Below are positions 45,294 through 55,200 of a DNA stretch of 64,000 bases, piece after piece (the first letter of the stretch is position 1; every line of letters begins with the position of its first letter). This DNA is from an uncultured Collinsella sp. GTDB lineage: Bacteria > Actinomycetota > Coriobacteriia > Coriobacteriales > Coriobacteriaceae. The position numbers and the translations under genes were made by a program. Location: positions 1-64,000 of the forward strand of contig CALULJ010000001.1 of assembly GCA_944321445.1 (NCBI GenBank), read 5' to 3'. A model generated the notes under the pieces. It saw only the letters and a list, made by a program, of their open reading frames with translations, had not been told where the DNA came from and did no database searches.

Positions 45294-47771
45294 ATGACCG
45301 CTTTCACGCCGCGTACGCCCGATACCCTCCGCATTGCCGACGACGACTTGCGCGCTGCACTCGAGGGGCGCCGCCATCTGCTGTTCGACGGCGGTATGGG
45401 CACCATGCTGCAGGCGGCGGGCCTGGAGGCGGGTGCGCTGCCGGAGTTGTTGAACCTCTCGGAGCCAGACGCCATCACCGCCGTGCATGCGGCCTATGTC
45501 GCTGTGGGCAGCGAGGTCGTGACCACCAACACCTTCGGCGCCAACGCCCACAAGCTGGGCGACGCGGCCACCGTGGAGGAGGTCTTCGACGCGGCCGTGC
45601 GGTGCGCCCGGGCATCCGGCGCGCGCTACGTGGCGGGTGACATCGGCCCTCTGGGCGCCCTCATGCGCCCCATGGGAACCCTCTCGTTCGACGAGGCTTA
45701 CGACCTGTTTGCGCAGCAGGTGCGCGCCGCCGCTACCGCGGGCGTGGACCTGTTCGTCATCGAGACCATGACCGATCTGGCGGAGATTCGCGCCGCGGTG
45801 CTCGCCGCCAAGGAGAACTCCGACCTGCCCATCTTCGCCACCATGACCTTTGAGGAGGACGGCCGCACGTTTTTGGGCACCTCGCCCGAGGTCGCGGCGA
45901 TCACGCTCGACGCCCTGGGCGCCGACGTCGTGGGCATCAACTGCTCGCTTGGCCCCGCCGAGCTGCGGCCTCTTGCCGCGCGCATGCTCGCCGTCACCGA
46001 AAAGCCCGTGATGGTGCAGGCAAACGCCGGCCTGCCGCATGTGGAGGATGGACGCACGGTCTACGATATCGACCCCACCGCCTATGCCGCAGCCGTGCGC
46101 GGCATGGTCGACGACGGCGTCGGCATCATCGGCGGCTGCTGCGGCACCAACCCGGACTACATCCGCCTACTTGCGGACATCGTGCGCAACCGCACGCCAC
46201 AGCAGCGCAGCGTGGAGCCCGCCTTCACCGTCACGAGCGCCCAGCGCGCCGTGGTGCTCCCCTGCTCGGAGCAGCGCATCGCCGTCATCGGCGAGCGCAT
46301 CAACCCCACGGGCAAAAAGCGCCTGCAGGCGGCCCTGCGCGCCGGCGACCTGGACTACGTGGTGGGCCAGGGCATTAGCCAGCAGGAACAGGGCGCCGAC
46401 ATCCTTGACGTGAACGTGGGCATGCCCGAGCTCGACGAGGTTGCCCTGCTGCCGCGCATGTGCGAGCAGCTCCAGGCGTCCACGGTGCTTCCGCTGCAGA
46501 TCGATTCCACCGACCCGGCTGCCATCGAGGCTGCCGTGCGCCGCTACGCCGGCCGCGCCATCATCAACTCGGTGAACGGCAAGCGCGAAAGCCTCGACGC
46601 CATCCTGCCCATCGCGGCACATTACGGCGCGAACGTCATCGGCCTCACGCTGGACGAGGACGGCATTCCCGAGACCGCCGAGGCGCGCGTGGCCATCGCG
46701 CGGCGCATCGTGAACGAGGCCGCCCGCTATGGCATAGGCCCCGAGCGCATCCTCATCGACTGCCTGGTCATGACCGCATCGACCAACCAGCAGCAGGCGC
46801 TGGGCATTCTGCGCGCCGTGAGCGCATGCCGTGAGCATCTGGGCGTGAAGTGCGCGCTCGGCGTGTCGAACATCAGCTTCGGCCTGCCCGCGCGCGAGCT
46901 TATGAATGCGACGTTTTTGGCCGCCGCGTTCGGCGCAGGGCTGGATGCACCCATCATGAACCCCGGATCCGCACGCTACATGGACGTCGTGCACAGCTTC
47001 CGCGTACTCAACGCCGAGGACGAGGGGTCGGCGGCCTACATCGAGCGCTATGCCGGCTGGGGCGATCCGTACAAGGTGCCGATTGCGGGAGGCGATGCAG
47101 CGGCGACGGCTGCCGCGGGCACGGGCGGTGGCGCGCCTGCGCTCGATGAGGGTGGCGACCCTATCCGCCGCCTCATCCTTTCCGGCCGCAAAGGCGAGAT
47201 GAAAGCCGCAACCGAACAGCTGCTGGCGACCACCGACCCGCTGGAGCTCATCAACAGCCGGTTTATCCCCGCGCTCGATGAGGTGGGCGTGCTCTTCGAC
47301 CAGGGAACGTACTTCCTGCCGCAGCTCATGGCATCGGCCGAGGCGGCACGCGTGGGCTTCGACACCATCCGCGCGCATATGCCCGCCGGCAGCATCGCAG
47401 GCAAAGGCCCCATCTGCCTCGCCACCGTGAAGGGCGACATCCACGACATCGGCAAAAACATCGTGAAAATGCTGCTCGACAACTACGGTTACACGGTCTT
47501 TGACCTGGGGCGCGACGTGGATCCGCAGGAGATCCTCGACACGGTGCGCGCTCGCGGCGTTCGCCTGGTGGGACTCTCGGCGCTCATGACCACCACGGTA
47601 AAGAGCATGGAGGAAACCATCGCGCTGCTGCACGCCGAGGCGCCGGACGTGAAGGTGCTGGTGGGAGGCGCCGTGCTCACGCCGGAATACGCTGCGCGGA
47701 TCGGGGCGGACTTCTACGCGAAGGATGCCGCCGAGGCAGCGCGCATCGCCGAGGAGGTCTTTGAGGCGTAG
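45294..47771 (+). CDS. metH: Cobalamin-dependent methionine synthase lacking its activation domain
   Basis: 825 residues against about 1,200 for E. coli MetH. Domains in order: homocysteine-binding (about 10-300) with the zinc cysteines in VGINCSLGP and IIGGCCGTNPD; pterin/methyl-folate-binding (about 325-590) starting AVIGERINPTGKKRLQ; cobalamin cap (about 620-700); and cobalamin-binding domain with VKGDIHDIGKNIVKML (histidine about residue 716). The missing reactivation domain is encoded two genes upstream. AAGGACC precedes the ATG. A second copy of the last ~45 codons lies 200 bases downstream, beyond a long hairpin. Confidence 0.96.
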   Translation: MTAFTPRTPDTLRIADDDLRAALEGRRHLLFDGGMGTMLQAAGLEAGALPELLNLSEPDAITAVHAAYVAVGSEVVTTNTFGANAHKLGDAATVEEVFDAAVRCARASGARYVAGDIGPLGALMRPMGTLSFDEAYDLFAQQVRAAATAGVDLFVIETMTDLAEIRAAVLAAKENSDLPIFATMTFEEDGRTFLGTSPEVAAITLDALGADVVGINCSLGPAELRPLAARMLAVTEKPVMVQANAGLPHVEDGRTVYDIDPTAYAAAVRGMVDDGVGIIGGCCGTNPDYIRLLADIVRNRTPQQRSVEPAFTVTSAQRAVVLPCSEQRIAVIGERINPTGKKRLQAALRAGDLDYVVGQGISQQEQGADILDVNVGMPELDEVALLPRMCEQLQASTVLPLQIDSTDPAAIEAAVRRYAGRAIINSVNGKRESLDAILPIAAHYGANVIGLTLDEDGIPETAEARVAIARRIVNEAARYGIGPERILIDCLVMTASTNQQQALGILRAVSACREHLGVKCALGVSNISFGLPARELMNATFLAAAFGAGLDAPIMNPGSARYMDVVHSFRVLNAEDEGSAAYIERYAGWGDPYKVPIAGGDAAATAAAGTGGGAPALDEGGDPIRRLILSGRKGEMKAATEQLLATTDPLELINSRFIPALDEVGVLFDQGTYFLPQLMASAEAARVGFDTIRAHMPAGSIAGKGPICLATVKGDIHDIGKNIVKMLLDNYGYTVFDLGRDVDPQEILDTVRARGVRLVGLSALMTTTVKSMEETIALLHAEAPDVKVLVGGAVLTPEYAARIGADFYAKDAAEAARIAEEVFEA

Positions 47772-47883
47772 CACGTCTGGCGTCTCCTGGGACGGGGTGT
47801 GCTTCGCGCCACATTGGCCTCTTTTGGAACGAGCCTGCGGCGGCGGGGCGGCACGTGACATCGTCCCAAGGACCCGCCTCGCG

Positions 47884-47955
47884 AAACGATTCGAGCATTT
47901 GTAAGATTTGCTGCCGAATCAGGGGTAGCAAATCTTACAAATGCTCGAATCGTTT
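47884..47955. repeat. Perfect 29-bp inverted repeat between metH and its ghost end
   Basis: Arms AAACGATTCGAGCATTTGTA... (47884-47912) and 47927-47955 are exact complements around 14 bases. The AT-rich arms differ from the GC-rich surroundings. It sits between the intact metH end and the duplicated metH 3' fragment. Confidence 0.95.
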
Positions 47956-47974
47956 TCGGAACGCGCGGCCTTTA

Positions 47975-48119
47975 CCTGTCCGCCGAAGTGCCGGGCGTAA
48001 GGGTGCTGGTGCGCGGTGACGTGCTCACGCCGGAATATGCCGCGCAGATCGGGGCGGACTTCTATGCGAAGGACGCCGCCGAAGCCGCGCGCATCGCCGA
48101 GGAGGTCTTCGGCGGCTAG
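47975..48119 (+). pseudogene. Ghost copy of the metH 3' end
   Basis: The region reads in frame as LSAEVPGVRVLVRGDVLTPE, then YAAQIGADFYAKDAAEAARI and AEEVFGG to TAG, closely matching the last 44 residues of MetH, though with no start codon. Most nucleotide differences from the intact end are in third positions (TAC/TAT, GAT/GAC, GAG/GAA, GCA/GCC, TTT/TTC). This means the fragment was once under protein-level selection. It is probably the end of a former or allelic metH left when the present copy was installed. Confidence 0.9.
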
Positions 48120-48258
48120 CATGCGCCGCCGCAACACGTGCGAGCGACATGCCGCCTGTGACGGCATGGTTTATCCACGGTGCGACCGCACGCTTGCGCG
48201 GGCGGTTCGTTAGAATGAATCAAGCATTACATGCACTTCAACGAACGAAGGAGTCCCC

Positions 48259-49623
48259 ATGGCCATCACGCCGGCAGAGATCGCCGAAACACGCGACATG
48301 GTTTCCGAGCAGCACCTGGACATCCGCACCATCACCATGGGCATCTCGCTCATGGGCTGCGCCGACGAGAACCTCGACCGCATGTGCACCAAGGTCTACG
48401 ACCGCATCACGAAGACGGCCGAGCAGCTGGTGCCCACCGCAACGGCCCTCGAGCGCGAGTACGGTATCCCCATTGTGAACAAGCGCGTCTCCGTGACGCC
48501 GATTGCACAGATCGCCGCTGCCTGCCCCGACGAGGACCTCACCCCGCTTGCGCACGCGCTCGACCGTGCCGCAGAGACGCTCGGCATCGACTACCTGGGC
48601 GGTTTCTCCGCGCTGGTACACAAGGGCATCGGCGACGGCGACCGTCGCCTCATCCAGAGCATCCCCGAGGCGCTCGCCCAGACAAGCCGCGTGTGCTCGA
48701 GCGTGAACGTCGCGAGCCTGCGCGCCGGCATCAACATGGACGCCGTCCTCATGGTCGCACAGACCGTGCTGGATTCCGCGCGCCTGACCGCCGACCGCGA
48801 GTCCGTCGGCGCCTCGAAGTTCGTCGTCTTCGCCAACATGGTTGAAGACTCCCCCTTCATGGCCGGCGCCACGCACGGCTCCGGCGAGGCCGACGCCGTC
48901 ATCAACGTGGGCGTCTCGGGCCCCGGCGTCATGGCTGCCGCGCTCGAGCAGCTGCCCGATTCCGCGAGCATGATGGACGTGGCCGAGAAGATCAAGCAGA
49001 CCGCCTTCAAGATCACCCGTGCCGGCGAGCTCATGAGCCGCGAGGCAGCCCGCCGTCTGGGCGTGGAGAAGGGCATCGTCGACCTGTCGCTCGCCCCGAC
49101 GCCTGCCATCGGCGACTCCGTGGCGCGCATCCTCGAGATCATCGGCGTGGGCACCTGCGGTGGCCCCGGCACCACCTGCGCGCTCGCCATGCTGAACGAC
49201 GCCGTGAAGAAGGGCGGCGTCATGGCTAGCTCCAGCGTGGGCGGCCTGTCCGGCGCGTTCATCCCCGTGTCCGAGGACGCCGGCATGATCGAGGCCGTCG
49301 AGGCCGGCGCGCTTTCGCTCGAGAAGCTCGAGGCCATGACCTGCGTGTGCTCCGTGGGCCTGGACATGATCGCCATCCCCGGTGACACGAGCGTCGAGAC
49401 CATCGCGGGCATCATCGCCGACGAGATGGCCATCGGTGTCATCAACAACAAGACCACGGCCGTGCGCATCATTCCGGCCATCGGCAAGGGCCTGGGCGAA
49501 TCCGTCGACTACGGCGGACTGTTCGGGCGCGCACCCATCATGCCGGTGAACCCCCACGCCGGCACCGTGTTCGCCCACCGCGGCGGACGCTTCCCGGCGC
49601 CGCTCAACTCGCTGAAGAACTAA
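48259..49623 (+). CDS. UPF0210/DUF711 (PFL-like) family protein
   Basis: 454-residue cytosolic protein of the UPF0210 family, distantly like pyruvate formate-lyase in fold but of unknown activity. Family segments include [20 protein letters not shown] near the start, [18 protein letters not shown] (about 117), [18 protein letters not shown] (about 190) and [18 protein letters not shown] (about 300). In many bacteria it is paired with an ACT-domain protein (UPF0237), which is absent here. AAGGAG precedes the ATG. A branched hairpin follows the stop. Confidence 0.92.
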   Translation: MAITPAEIAETRDMVSEQHLDIRTITMGISLMGCADENLDRMCTKVYDRITKTAEQLVPTATALEREYGIPIVNKRVSVTPIAQIAAACPDEDLTPLAHALDRAAETLGIDYLGGFSALVHKGIGDGDRRLIQSIPEALAQTSRVCSSVNVASLRAGINMDAVLMVAQTVLDSARLTADRESVGASKFVVFANMVEDSPFMAGATHGSGEADAVINVGVSGPGVMAAALEQLPDSASMMDVAEKIKQTAFKITRAGELMSREAARRLGVEKGIVDLSLAPTPAIGDSVARILEIIGVGTCGGPGTTCALAMLNDAVKKGGVMASSSVGGLSGAFIPVSEDAGMIEAVEAGALSLEKLEAMTCVCSVGLDMIAIPGDTSVETIAGIIADEMAIGVINNKTTAVRIIPAIGKGLGESVDYGGLFGRAPIMPVNPHAGTVFAHRGGRFPAPLNSLKN

Positions 49624-49639
49624 CCGTTACGTTTCTCGG

Positions 49640-49745
49640 GGGCCGCGGCATATCATCCCGTGCTCAAACAGTCCTGCTCGCACGGAGGCGCCACTGGCGC
49701 CTCCGGCTCGTGCGGAACTGCGCGCGGGACGATATGCCGCGGCCC
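49640..49745. repeat. Branched inverted repeat (21-bp outer arms) after the UPF0210 gene
   Basis: GGGCCGCGGCATATCATCCC G (49640-49660) pairs with 49725-49745 with one mismatch. Inside, CGGAGGCGCC-ACT-GGCGCCTCCG (49683-49705) forms a perfect 10-bp stem. It begins 17 bases past the stop. Confidence 0.9.
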
Positions 49746-49886
49746 TGCTGCAATAATTGCTGATCCCGCAGGTCGGCGGCGCCGGGAAGCGGCCGTCGCG
49801 ACGGGGCGGCGGTAGCGGCGTGGGTACGGTTCTTGCGGGAATTGGCGTGCGCCGCGTTGCGGCGCATATCAGAGAAAGGCGTGTGG

Positions 49887-50828
49887 ATGCGGTCTCGGCT
49901 GTTGGAGACGGATTGGAATGATGAGTGGATGCTGCTGCAGCGGCATCGGCGACCTGCTGACGATCCTTCGTATTGGGATGCCAAGGCCAAGCACTTCCGT
50001 CCGCGCGAGACGCATCCGTATGCGCAGGCGTTTTTGGAGCTTGCGCAGATTCTGCCCGGGGAATCCGTGCTCGATATGGGGTGCGGAGCCGGATCGTTGG
50101 CCATTCCGCTTGCGCGCGGCGGGCATCGTGTGGTCGCGGCTGATTTTTCGCCTCGCATGCTCGAGACGCTGCAGGAGGGCAGTGCGTATTACGGCGTCGA
50201 GAGGCTTGTGCGACCGGTTTGCGTAGCGTGGGATGACGACTGGGAAGCCGCGGGGCTTGCACCGGGGTCTGTTGATGTGGCGCTTGCCAGCCGCTCCATT
50301 ACCACATCCAATTTGAAAGCGGCGTTGGGAAAGCTTACGGCTGTTGCGCGGCGTCGACGGTGCGTCACGCTTGTCGCTGGGGCGGGGCCGCATTGTGACG
50401 AGCACATCATGGAGGCTATTGGGGCTTCGGTTACGCATAGCCGCGACTACGTGTATGCCTTCAACATCCTGGTGCAGATGGGTGAGAAGCCTGAGGTTCG
50501 CTACATCGACTCGCCGCGCCACGACACGTTCGATTCGCTCGAAGAGGGCCTCGCCGACTTCGCACGCATGCTCGAGGACGGCAATGAGAACAAACTCGAC
50601 GAGCTGCGGTCGTACCTGAAGCGGCACATGGTGGAGAACCCCCATGTGGGCGAGCCCGGCGAGAAGGGCGCTCCTCAGGGCTGCTACATGCTCGACCACG
50701 AACGCGTCGTGCGCTGGGCATTCCTCGCTTGGCAGCAACCGAAAGTCCCCGGAGAGGCCAGCGGGCCGGTTGGCGTTATTCTGCTACACCGAGTTCGATG
50801 GTGTTGGTGGAGCCGTCTTCGTAGGTGA
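49887..50828 (+). CDS. SAM-dependent methyltransferase (class I)
   Basis: 313 residues. The Rossmann fold begins with motif I VLDMGCGAGSLAIPLARGGH (about 60-80), then VVAADFSPRMLETLQEG (motif II). The N-terminal part (WDAKAKHFRPRETHPYAQAF) and the long C-terminal half resemble the methyltransferases often found near metal- or cofactor-uptake genes in gut anaerobes. The acceptor molecule is unknown. ATG at 49887 has AAAGG eight bases upstream. The last ~17 residues are read from the antisense of the neighbouring gene end (53-base convergent overlap), so the tail is probably a recent read-through extension. Confidence 0.82.
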   Translation: MRSRLLETDWNDEWMLLQRHRRPADDPSYWDAKAKHFRPRETHPYAQAFLELAQILPGESVLDMGCGAGSLAIPLARGGHRVVAADFSPRMLETLQEGSAYYGVERLVRPVCVAWDDDWEAAGLAPGSVDVALASRSITTSNLKAALGKLTAVARRRRCVTLVAGAGPHCDEHIMEAIGASVTHSRDYVYAFNILVQMGEKPEVRYIDSPRHDTFDSLEEGLADFARMLEDGNENKLDELRSYLKRHMVENPHVGEPGEKGAPQGCYMLDHERVVRWAFLAWQQPKVPGEASGPVGVILLHRVRWCWWSRLRR

Positions 50829-51582
50829 TGGTTAGCTTGGTGCCATCGAGGGTGACGGATGCGGGCGCGCCCTCGGTTTCGCGGTAGATGACGGGGACCG
50901 ACCCATCGCCGTCGACGTAGGCCGCCACCTCGCAGCTGCCGTCGACGTTGCACACCGTGTAGAGCACACCCTGGCAATAGGCCATACCCACCAGATCGCC
51001 ATTGCAGGCGAACAGGTCGAGCGACTCGTCGGGCGCATCGACAGAAGAGCGCGTCACGTAAGTAAACCCGTCATCGTCCACGCGCGCTGAGTACACCGTG
51101 GTGCCGTAGGTCACAGCGGGAAGCTCGTCTCCCTCGCCTGCGGACGAAGCGTTATCGACCGGTTGCTCCTTTTCGCTCACCGCGGTAACCGTCTCCTGCT
51201 CCCCATCACTCATGAACGCACCCAAAAGCGCGCGACCTACGAAGAAGAAAACAAGGGCTGCCAGCACGGCGCCGACGACGATGGCGATGTACATCATCTT
51301 GCCGCCTCCGCCCATGGCCGCACTACCACGTGCCGAGGCATCGCGGCGGGCGCTGCGCGCCGTTCCAGCGGCCGCCACGCGCAGCTTGCCTTCCTCGCCC
51401 GGACGCGCATGGGCTGCGCGCTTGGCGGCAGACGCGGCGTTGATGGGTGCACGAACGCCCGATGCCTTCTGCGCGCCCGCGACGGAGCGGGCGGTGTGCG
51501 CCGGAGCTTTCGCAGCGGTACGGCGCGGTGTCGGCGCGCTCGCGGCAGACCGTGCACGATGGTTTCCGTTCGCTGTGGGCAT
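50776..51582 (-). CDS. Alanine-rich single-pass membrane protein, unknown function
   Basis: 268 residues. A long basic, alanine-rich cytosolic head (about 1-92; ARSAASAPTPRRTAAKAPAH) leads to one membrane helix (about 96-118, MYIAIVVGAVLAALVFFFVG). An acidic, probably external domain of beta strands follows (about 135-268), with repeats of the form YGTTVYSARVDDDGFTYVTR and DGTKLTITYEDGSTNTIELG. Cysteines at FACNG, YCQG, VCNVDGSCE may form disulphides. I do not recognise a family. The start at 51582 has AAGGAG nine bases upstream. Its 3' end overlaps the methyltransferase gene by 53 bases in the opposite direction. Confidence 0.75.
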   Translation of the reverse strand: MPTANGNHRARSAASAPTPRRTAAKAPAHTARSVAGAQKASGVRAPINAASAAKRAAHARPGEEGKLRVAAAGTARSARRDASARGSAAMGGGGKMMYIAIVVGAVLAALVFFFVGRALLGAFMSDGEQETVTAVSEKEQPVDNASSAGEGDELPAVTYGTTVYSARVDDDGFTYVTRSSVDAPDESLDLFACNGDLVGMAYCQGVLYTVCNVDGSCEVAAYVDGDGSVPVIYRETEGAPASVTLDGTKLTITYEDGSTNTIELGVAE

Positions 51583-51803
51583 ACAGGTCTCCTTATAGTT
51601 CACCATCGCCCAGTAAGGCCGGGCGTCAATCGTTCCCCAGTTGTGTACCCATTGCCGGCGCCTGCGAATCTCGCGGGACGGAGCACACGCGTATTCCCCA
51701 TGGAAAAACACCCCGTTTGGCGCCTCGCCTCTGGCTTTTGCCCGCGCGGTGCTATATCGTGTACCAGCCGAACAACTCCGTACACGAAAGAGAGCGCACA
51801 TCC

Positions 51804-52103
51804 ATGGCACTTACCGGCAAGCAGGTCCGTCAGCTCCGCAGCCTCGCCCACCATCTTAATCCGGTCGTCCACATCGGACGCGGCGACGTCAACGACGGCG
51901 TGATCGAGCAGACCGAGGAGTGCCTCGAGGCGCACGAGCTCGTGAAGTGCGCGGTCCAGGACGGCAGCGGCCTTTCGGCGCGCGAGGCGGCCGCGATTCT
52001 CGCCGAGAGTACGGGTGCCGACGTGGTCCAGGTGATCGGCCACCGCTTCTCGCTGTATCGCGCGAGTTCGCGCAAAGACATCGAGCACATCAAGCTGAAC
52101 TAA
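51804..52103 (+). CDS. YhbY/CRM-domain RNA-binding protein
   Basis: 99-residue protein made of a single CRM domain. It begins MALTGKQVRQLRSLAHHLNP and continues VVHIGRGDVNDGVIEQTEEC, with the GxxG-type loop typical of this RNA-binding fold, and ends IGHRFSLYRASSRKD. YhbY associates with the large ribosomal subunit precursor in other bacteria, so a role in ribosome assembly is likely. It stands alone here, between a membrane protein and the large regulator, both on the other strand. Confidence 0.93.
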   Translation: MALTGKQVRQLRSLAHHLNPVVHIGRGDVNDGVIEQTEECLEAHELVKCAVQDGSGLSAREAAAILAESTGADVVQVIGHRFSLYRASSRKDIEHIKLN

Positions 52104-52216
52104 GGCCAGCAGCTCTACCCCGTCCCATGTGACGGGCACACGGTAACCGCACGGGGCCCGAGGCATTCGCGCTTCGGGCCCTTTCGCATGCGCCGCCCAC
52201 CGCAACGCTTCCCGCA

Positions 52217-55200
52217 TCACAGCATGGGAACATGGCCCACGATGCGGTCGTACATCTCGCGCGTGGCGAGTTCGGGTTCGGTGTTGAGCTCGCGCCGCAG
52301 ATACAGCAGGTGGCTGTTGTAGAGTTCCACGATCTCGCGGCGACGCCCGCACAAGTCGTAGACCCGCATAGCGCGCCGGATCACGTCCTCGCGCGTCGGA
52401 GCCTCGCGCAGCGCCGCATCGACCAGCCATGCCGCACTCGACACGTTTTCCACCTCGAGCGCACGGTCGACGCCGCACACCATGCAGTCGACGAACTTCG
52501 CGCCGATCTGTCGGCGCATGTGGACGAAAAACGACGGATCGCCGCTATCGGGCACGTACAAGGGACCACGGTAGAGCTGCTCCATTTTCAAGCACACCTC
52601 CACCGTCTGCTGCGCCGTCACGCTCTCGCCGCTCAACAAAATCTCGCGCGCGAGCCCCTCGAAGCGCTTCACGTCGGAATACACGTACTCATCGTTGAGC
52701 GCCACGCCATCGCCCTGCGTGATGACGTACTGTGGTCCACCCTCGTGTTGACCAAGCGCCCGGCGCAGCGCCGAAAGCGTCACGTACAGGTTCTCGCGAC
52801 CGCGCGCATATTCGCAGTCGGGCCACAGCTCGTCGACAATGGTGCGACGGCTCACAAACGATCCGAGTCCCAGCATCAGGCGCGCCGCCAGCACACCCGC
52901 CTTCTTGCGCCGCCACATATGCCCGGTGAGGACGTGCGCGTTGCGCTCCACATGAAAACCGCCCAGCAGGTTGATGACGACTTGACCCGGTTCGACCGTG
53001 CGACGCCCGGTCGCAACCTCGAACATCGAATCGCTGGGAAGAAGCGCGGTACCGGTGTACGTGTAGGACGCGACCTCGTTGCGCGGCAGCTGCTGGCGCA
53101 TAGAATCGCCCCGGCTTCCCAGCAGCGACAGCGCGTGGCGTGCGAGCGGCCGAAAACGCGGATTGAGCAGGGCGACCTTGTGCAGCGAGCACCAGGCGGC
53201 AAGCTCGGAATCGTAGCGCGCGGCGGACAGATGCAGCGCGATGGACCACGCCTCGGCGGGTAAGCAGCGCTTCTGCGACAGGTCGAGCGCCTCCGCCTCG
53301 TCGCGAATCTTCATACGCGAGGCGGCGCGCAAAAACGCCGTGCGCTCGAGCAGCACCGCCCAAGAGCGAATAAACACCTGCCCGGATTCCGCCAGCTTGA
53401 TAGCCTGCTGCGCACGGAACTCCGCGTTGACGGCCTGTCCGCGACCCAGGTCCTGCCAACCTTCCGCAACAAGGCAAAAGAGCTGAGAGGGTAGGTCGGA
53501 CTCGCGCACAGCAGCGGTTCCGCCATCCGCAAACGCGCGATCGTCGAGCAGTGGCCCGCCCTCGAGCAACCGGCAAACGCTCGCCGCCACGCGCGCTCGC
53601 ACGCACAGCGGACCCAACCGCCGCTCGCGCGCCACGTCCGCCGCATCGTCCAGGCGCGCAAGCTCTTCGCGGCTTACGCCCTCACCGTGCAGCGCCCGGT
53701 CTAGCGCTTGGTCGATACTCAGCAGCAGCGACGGCACGTCCAGTTCGCGCGCATCGCCGTCTGCGTCCGCAAGCTTTTCCGCGCCGTTCCACGCAGGGGC
53801 ACCGACGCCGCCGATGAGTTCACGGTATATGCGCGCATGGGCACGCAAGCACGCGGCGGCAGGCGTTGCGTTGCGCTGACCCTCGACATCAAGCTCGGGC
53901 AGCGCGATACCGCTCACGCTCCCCCACACCTCGGACAGCGCGCAGGCACAATCCCAATCGTTCCAGCGAATCTGCTGGTCGATATCGTCCACGCGCTTGC
54001 TTAACTCCATCGCGGCGCGACGAGCCAACCGGATATCGCCCTGAATGAGCGCGGCAGCATACACCGCAAGCATCACGCCCGTCTCGATGGAGCTCGCCGG
54101 AATGCTTCCCCGATCGGCCAGCGCTTCGGTAACGAAGCCGGCGTGGCCGGCGAGCGAAAACTGCAGGGGAAACTGGGCGATGAGCGCCGAACGGTCCTCG
54201 ATGTCGAGCACAAGCCGCGCCAAGTGTACCGCGTTGTCGATAAGCCCAGCGCGCACCAGCACGCGCACCGCCTGGACGGCAAAGGCCGGACGACGATCCG
54301 CGATGTCACGACGCAGCGCATCGAGCGTGTTGCTCGTGCAGCCCAAGCACGAAAACGGGGCATCGGCCCGCTCCATACCGAAAACGGGATAGTCGCGCAC
54401 GAGACGCATGACCGTACCGGGCTGCAAACGCATGCCGCAGCGGTTGAAGTCCTTCATGACACCCTTGCCCACCAGCATAATCATGCACACCATGCGGTAG
54501 AGCGGATCGCGTGCGCGGCGCAGCTCGGCAAGAATGCCGCGGTAGAGCGTCACGATGCCCGCATCGAGCGGGTTGCCGCCAAACTGTCGCTCGGTCGCGA
54601 CCTGCAGCAGCGCCACGAGCGCGGGTACACCCTGCGTAAGGCCATAGACATCGAGCGATCGGGCGATTGAGAACTCGTGCGCCCAATCGGAGTATTCGCG
54701 CGGCTGGATGATGAGCGAGCGCGCCGTGATGATCGACACGCGCTTGAGCGCCGCAAGCAGTGCTCGGTTGGTGGGAAGCGTGGACACCAGCACATCGAAG
54801 CCGCTTGCGTTCAGGCGCTGCAGGGAAAGGGCGGTTCGTTCCGCCTCCTCGCCCGCAAGACGAGGTATGTCGTCGATGGCGATAAGCGGACGAGCTGAGG
54901 CGAAGGCGGACGCGGGGCCGCTGCGTGCAAGGGAATCGATGCGCCCACGCACCGCATCGCCAGAGAGGTCGCGCACGTTCGTGAAATACGACTCGCCGCG
55001 TTCTGCATCTTTGGCCACTGCGTCCACAATCTGCTTAAGCAAGGTGGTTTTGCCAAAGCCACCCGGTGCGCTCACGATTGCGATGCCCGTTTCGGTGAGC
55101 TTGGAAAGCACGTCGCGAACAAGTTCGCCGCGAAGCACCGTGCGCTGGCCGCTGGCAGTCGGGTCGTCCGCCGCCGTGTGCCGACGCTGGCGCGCAGGTA

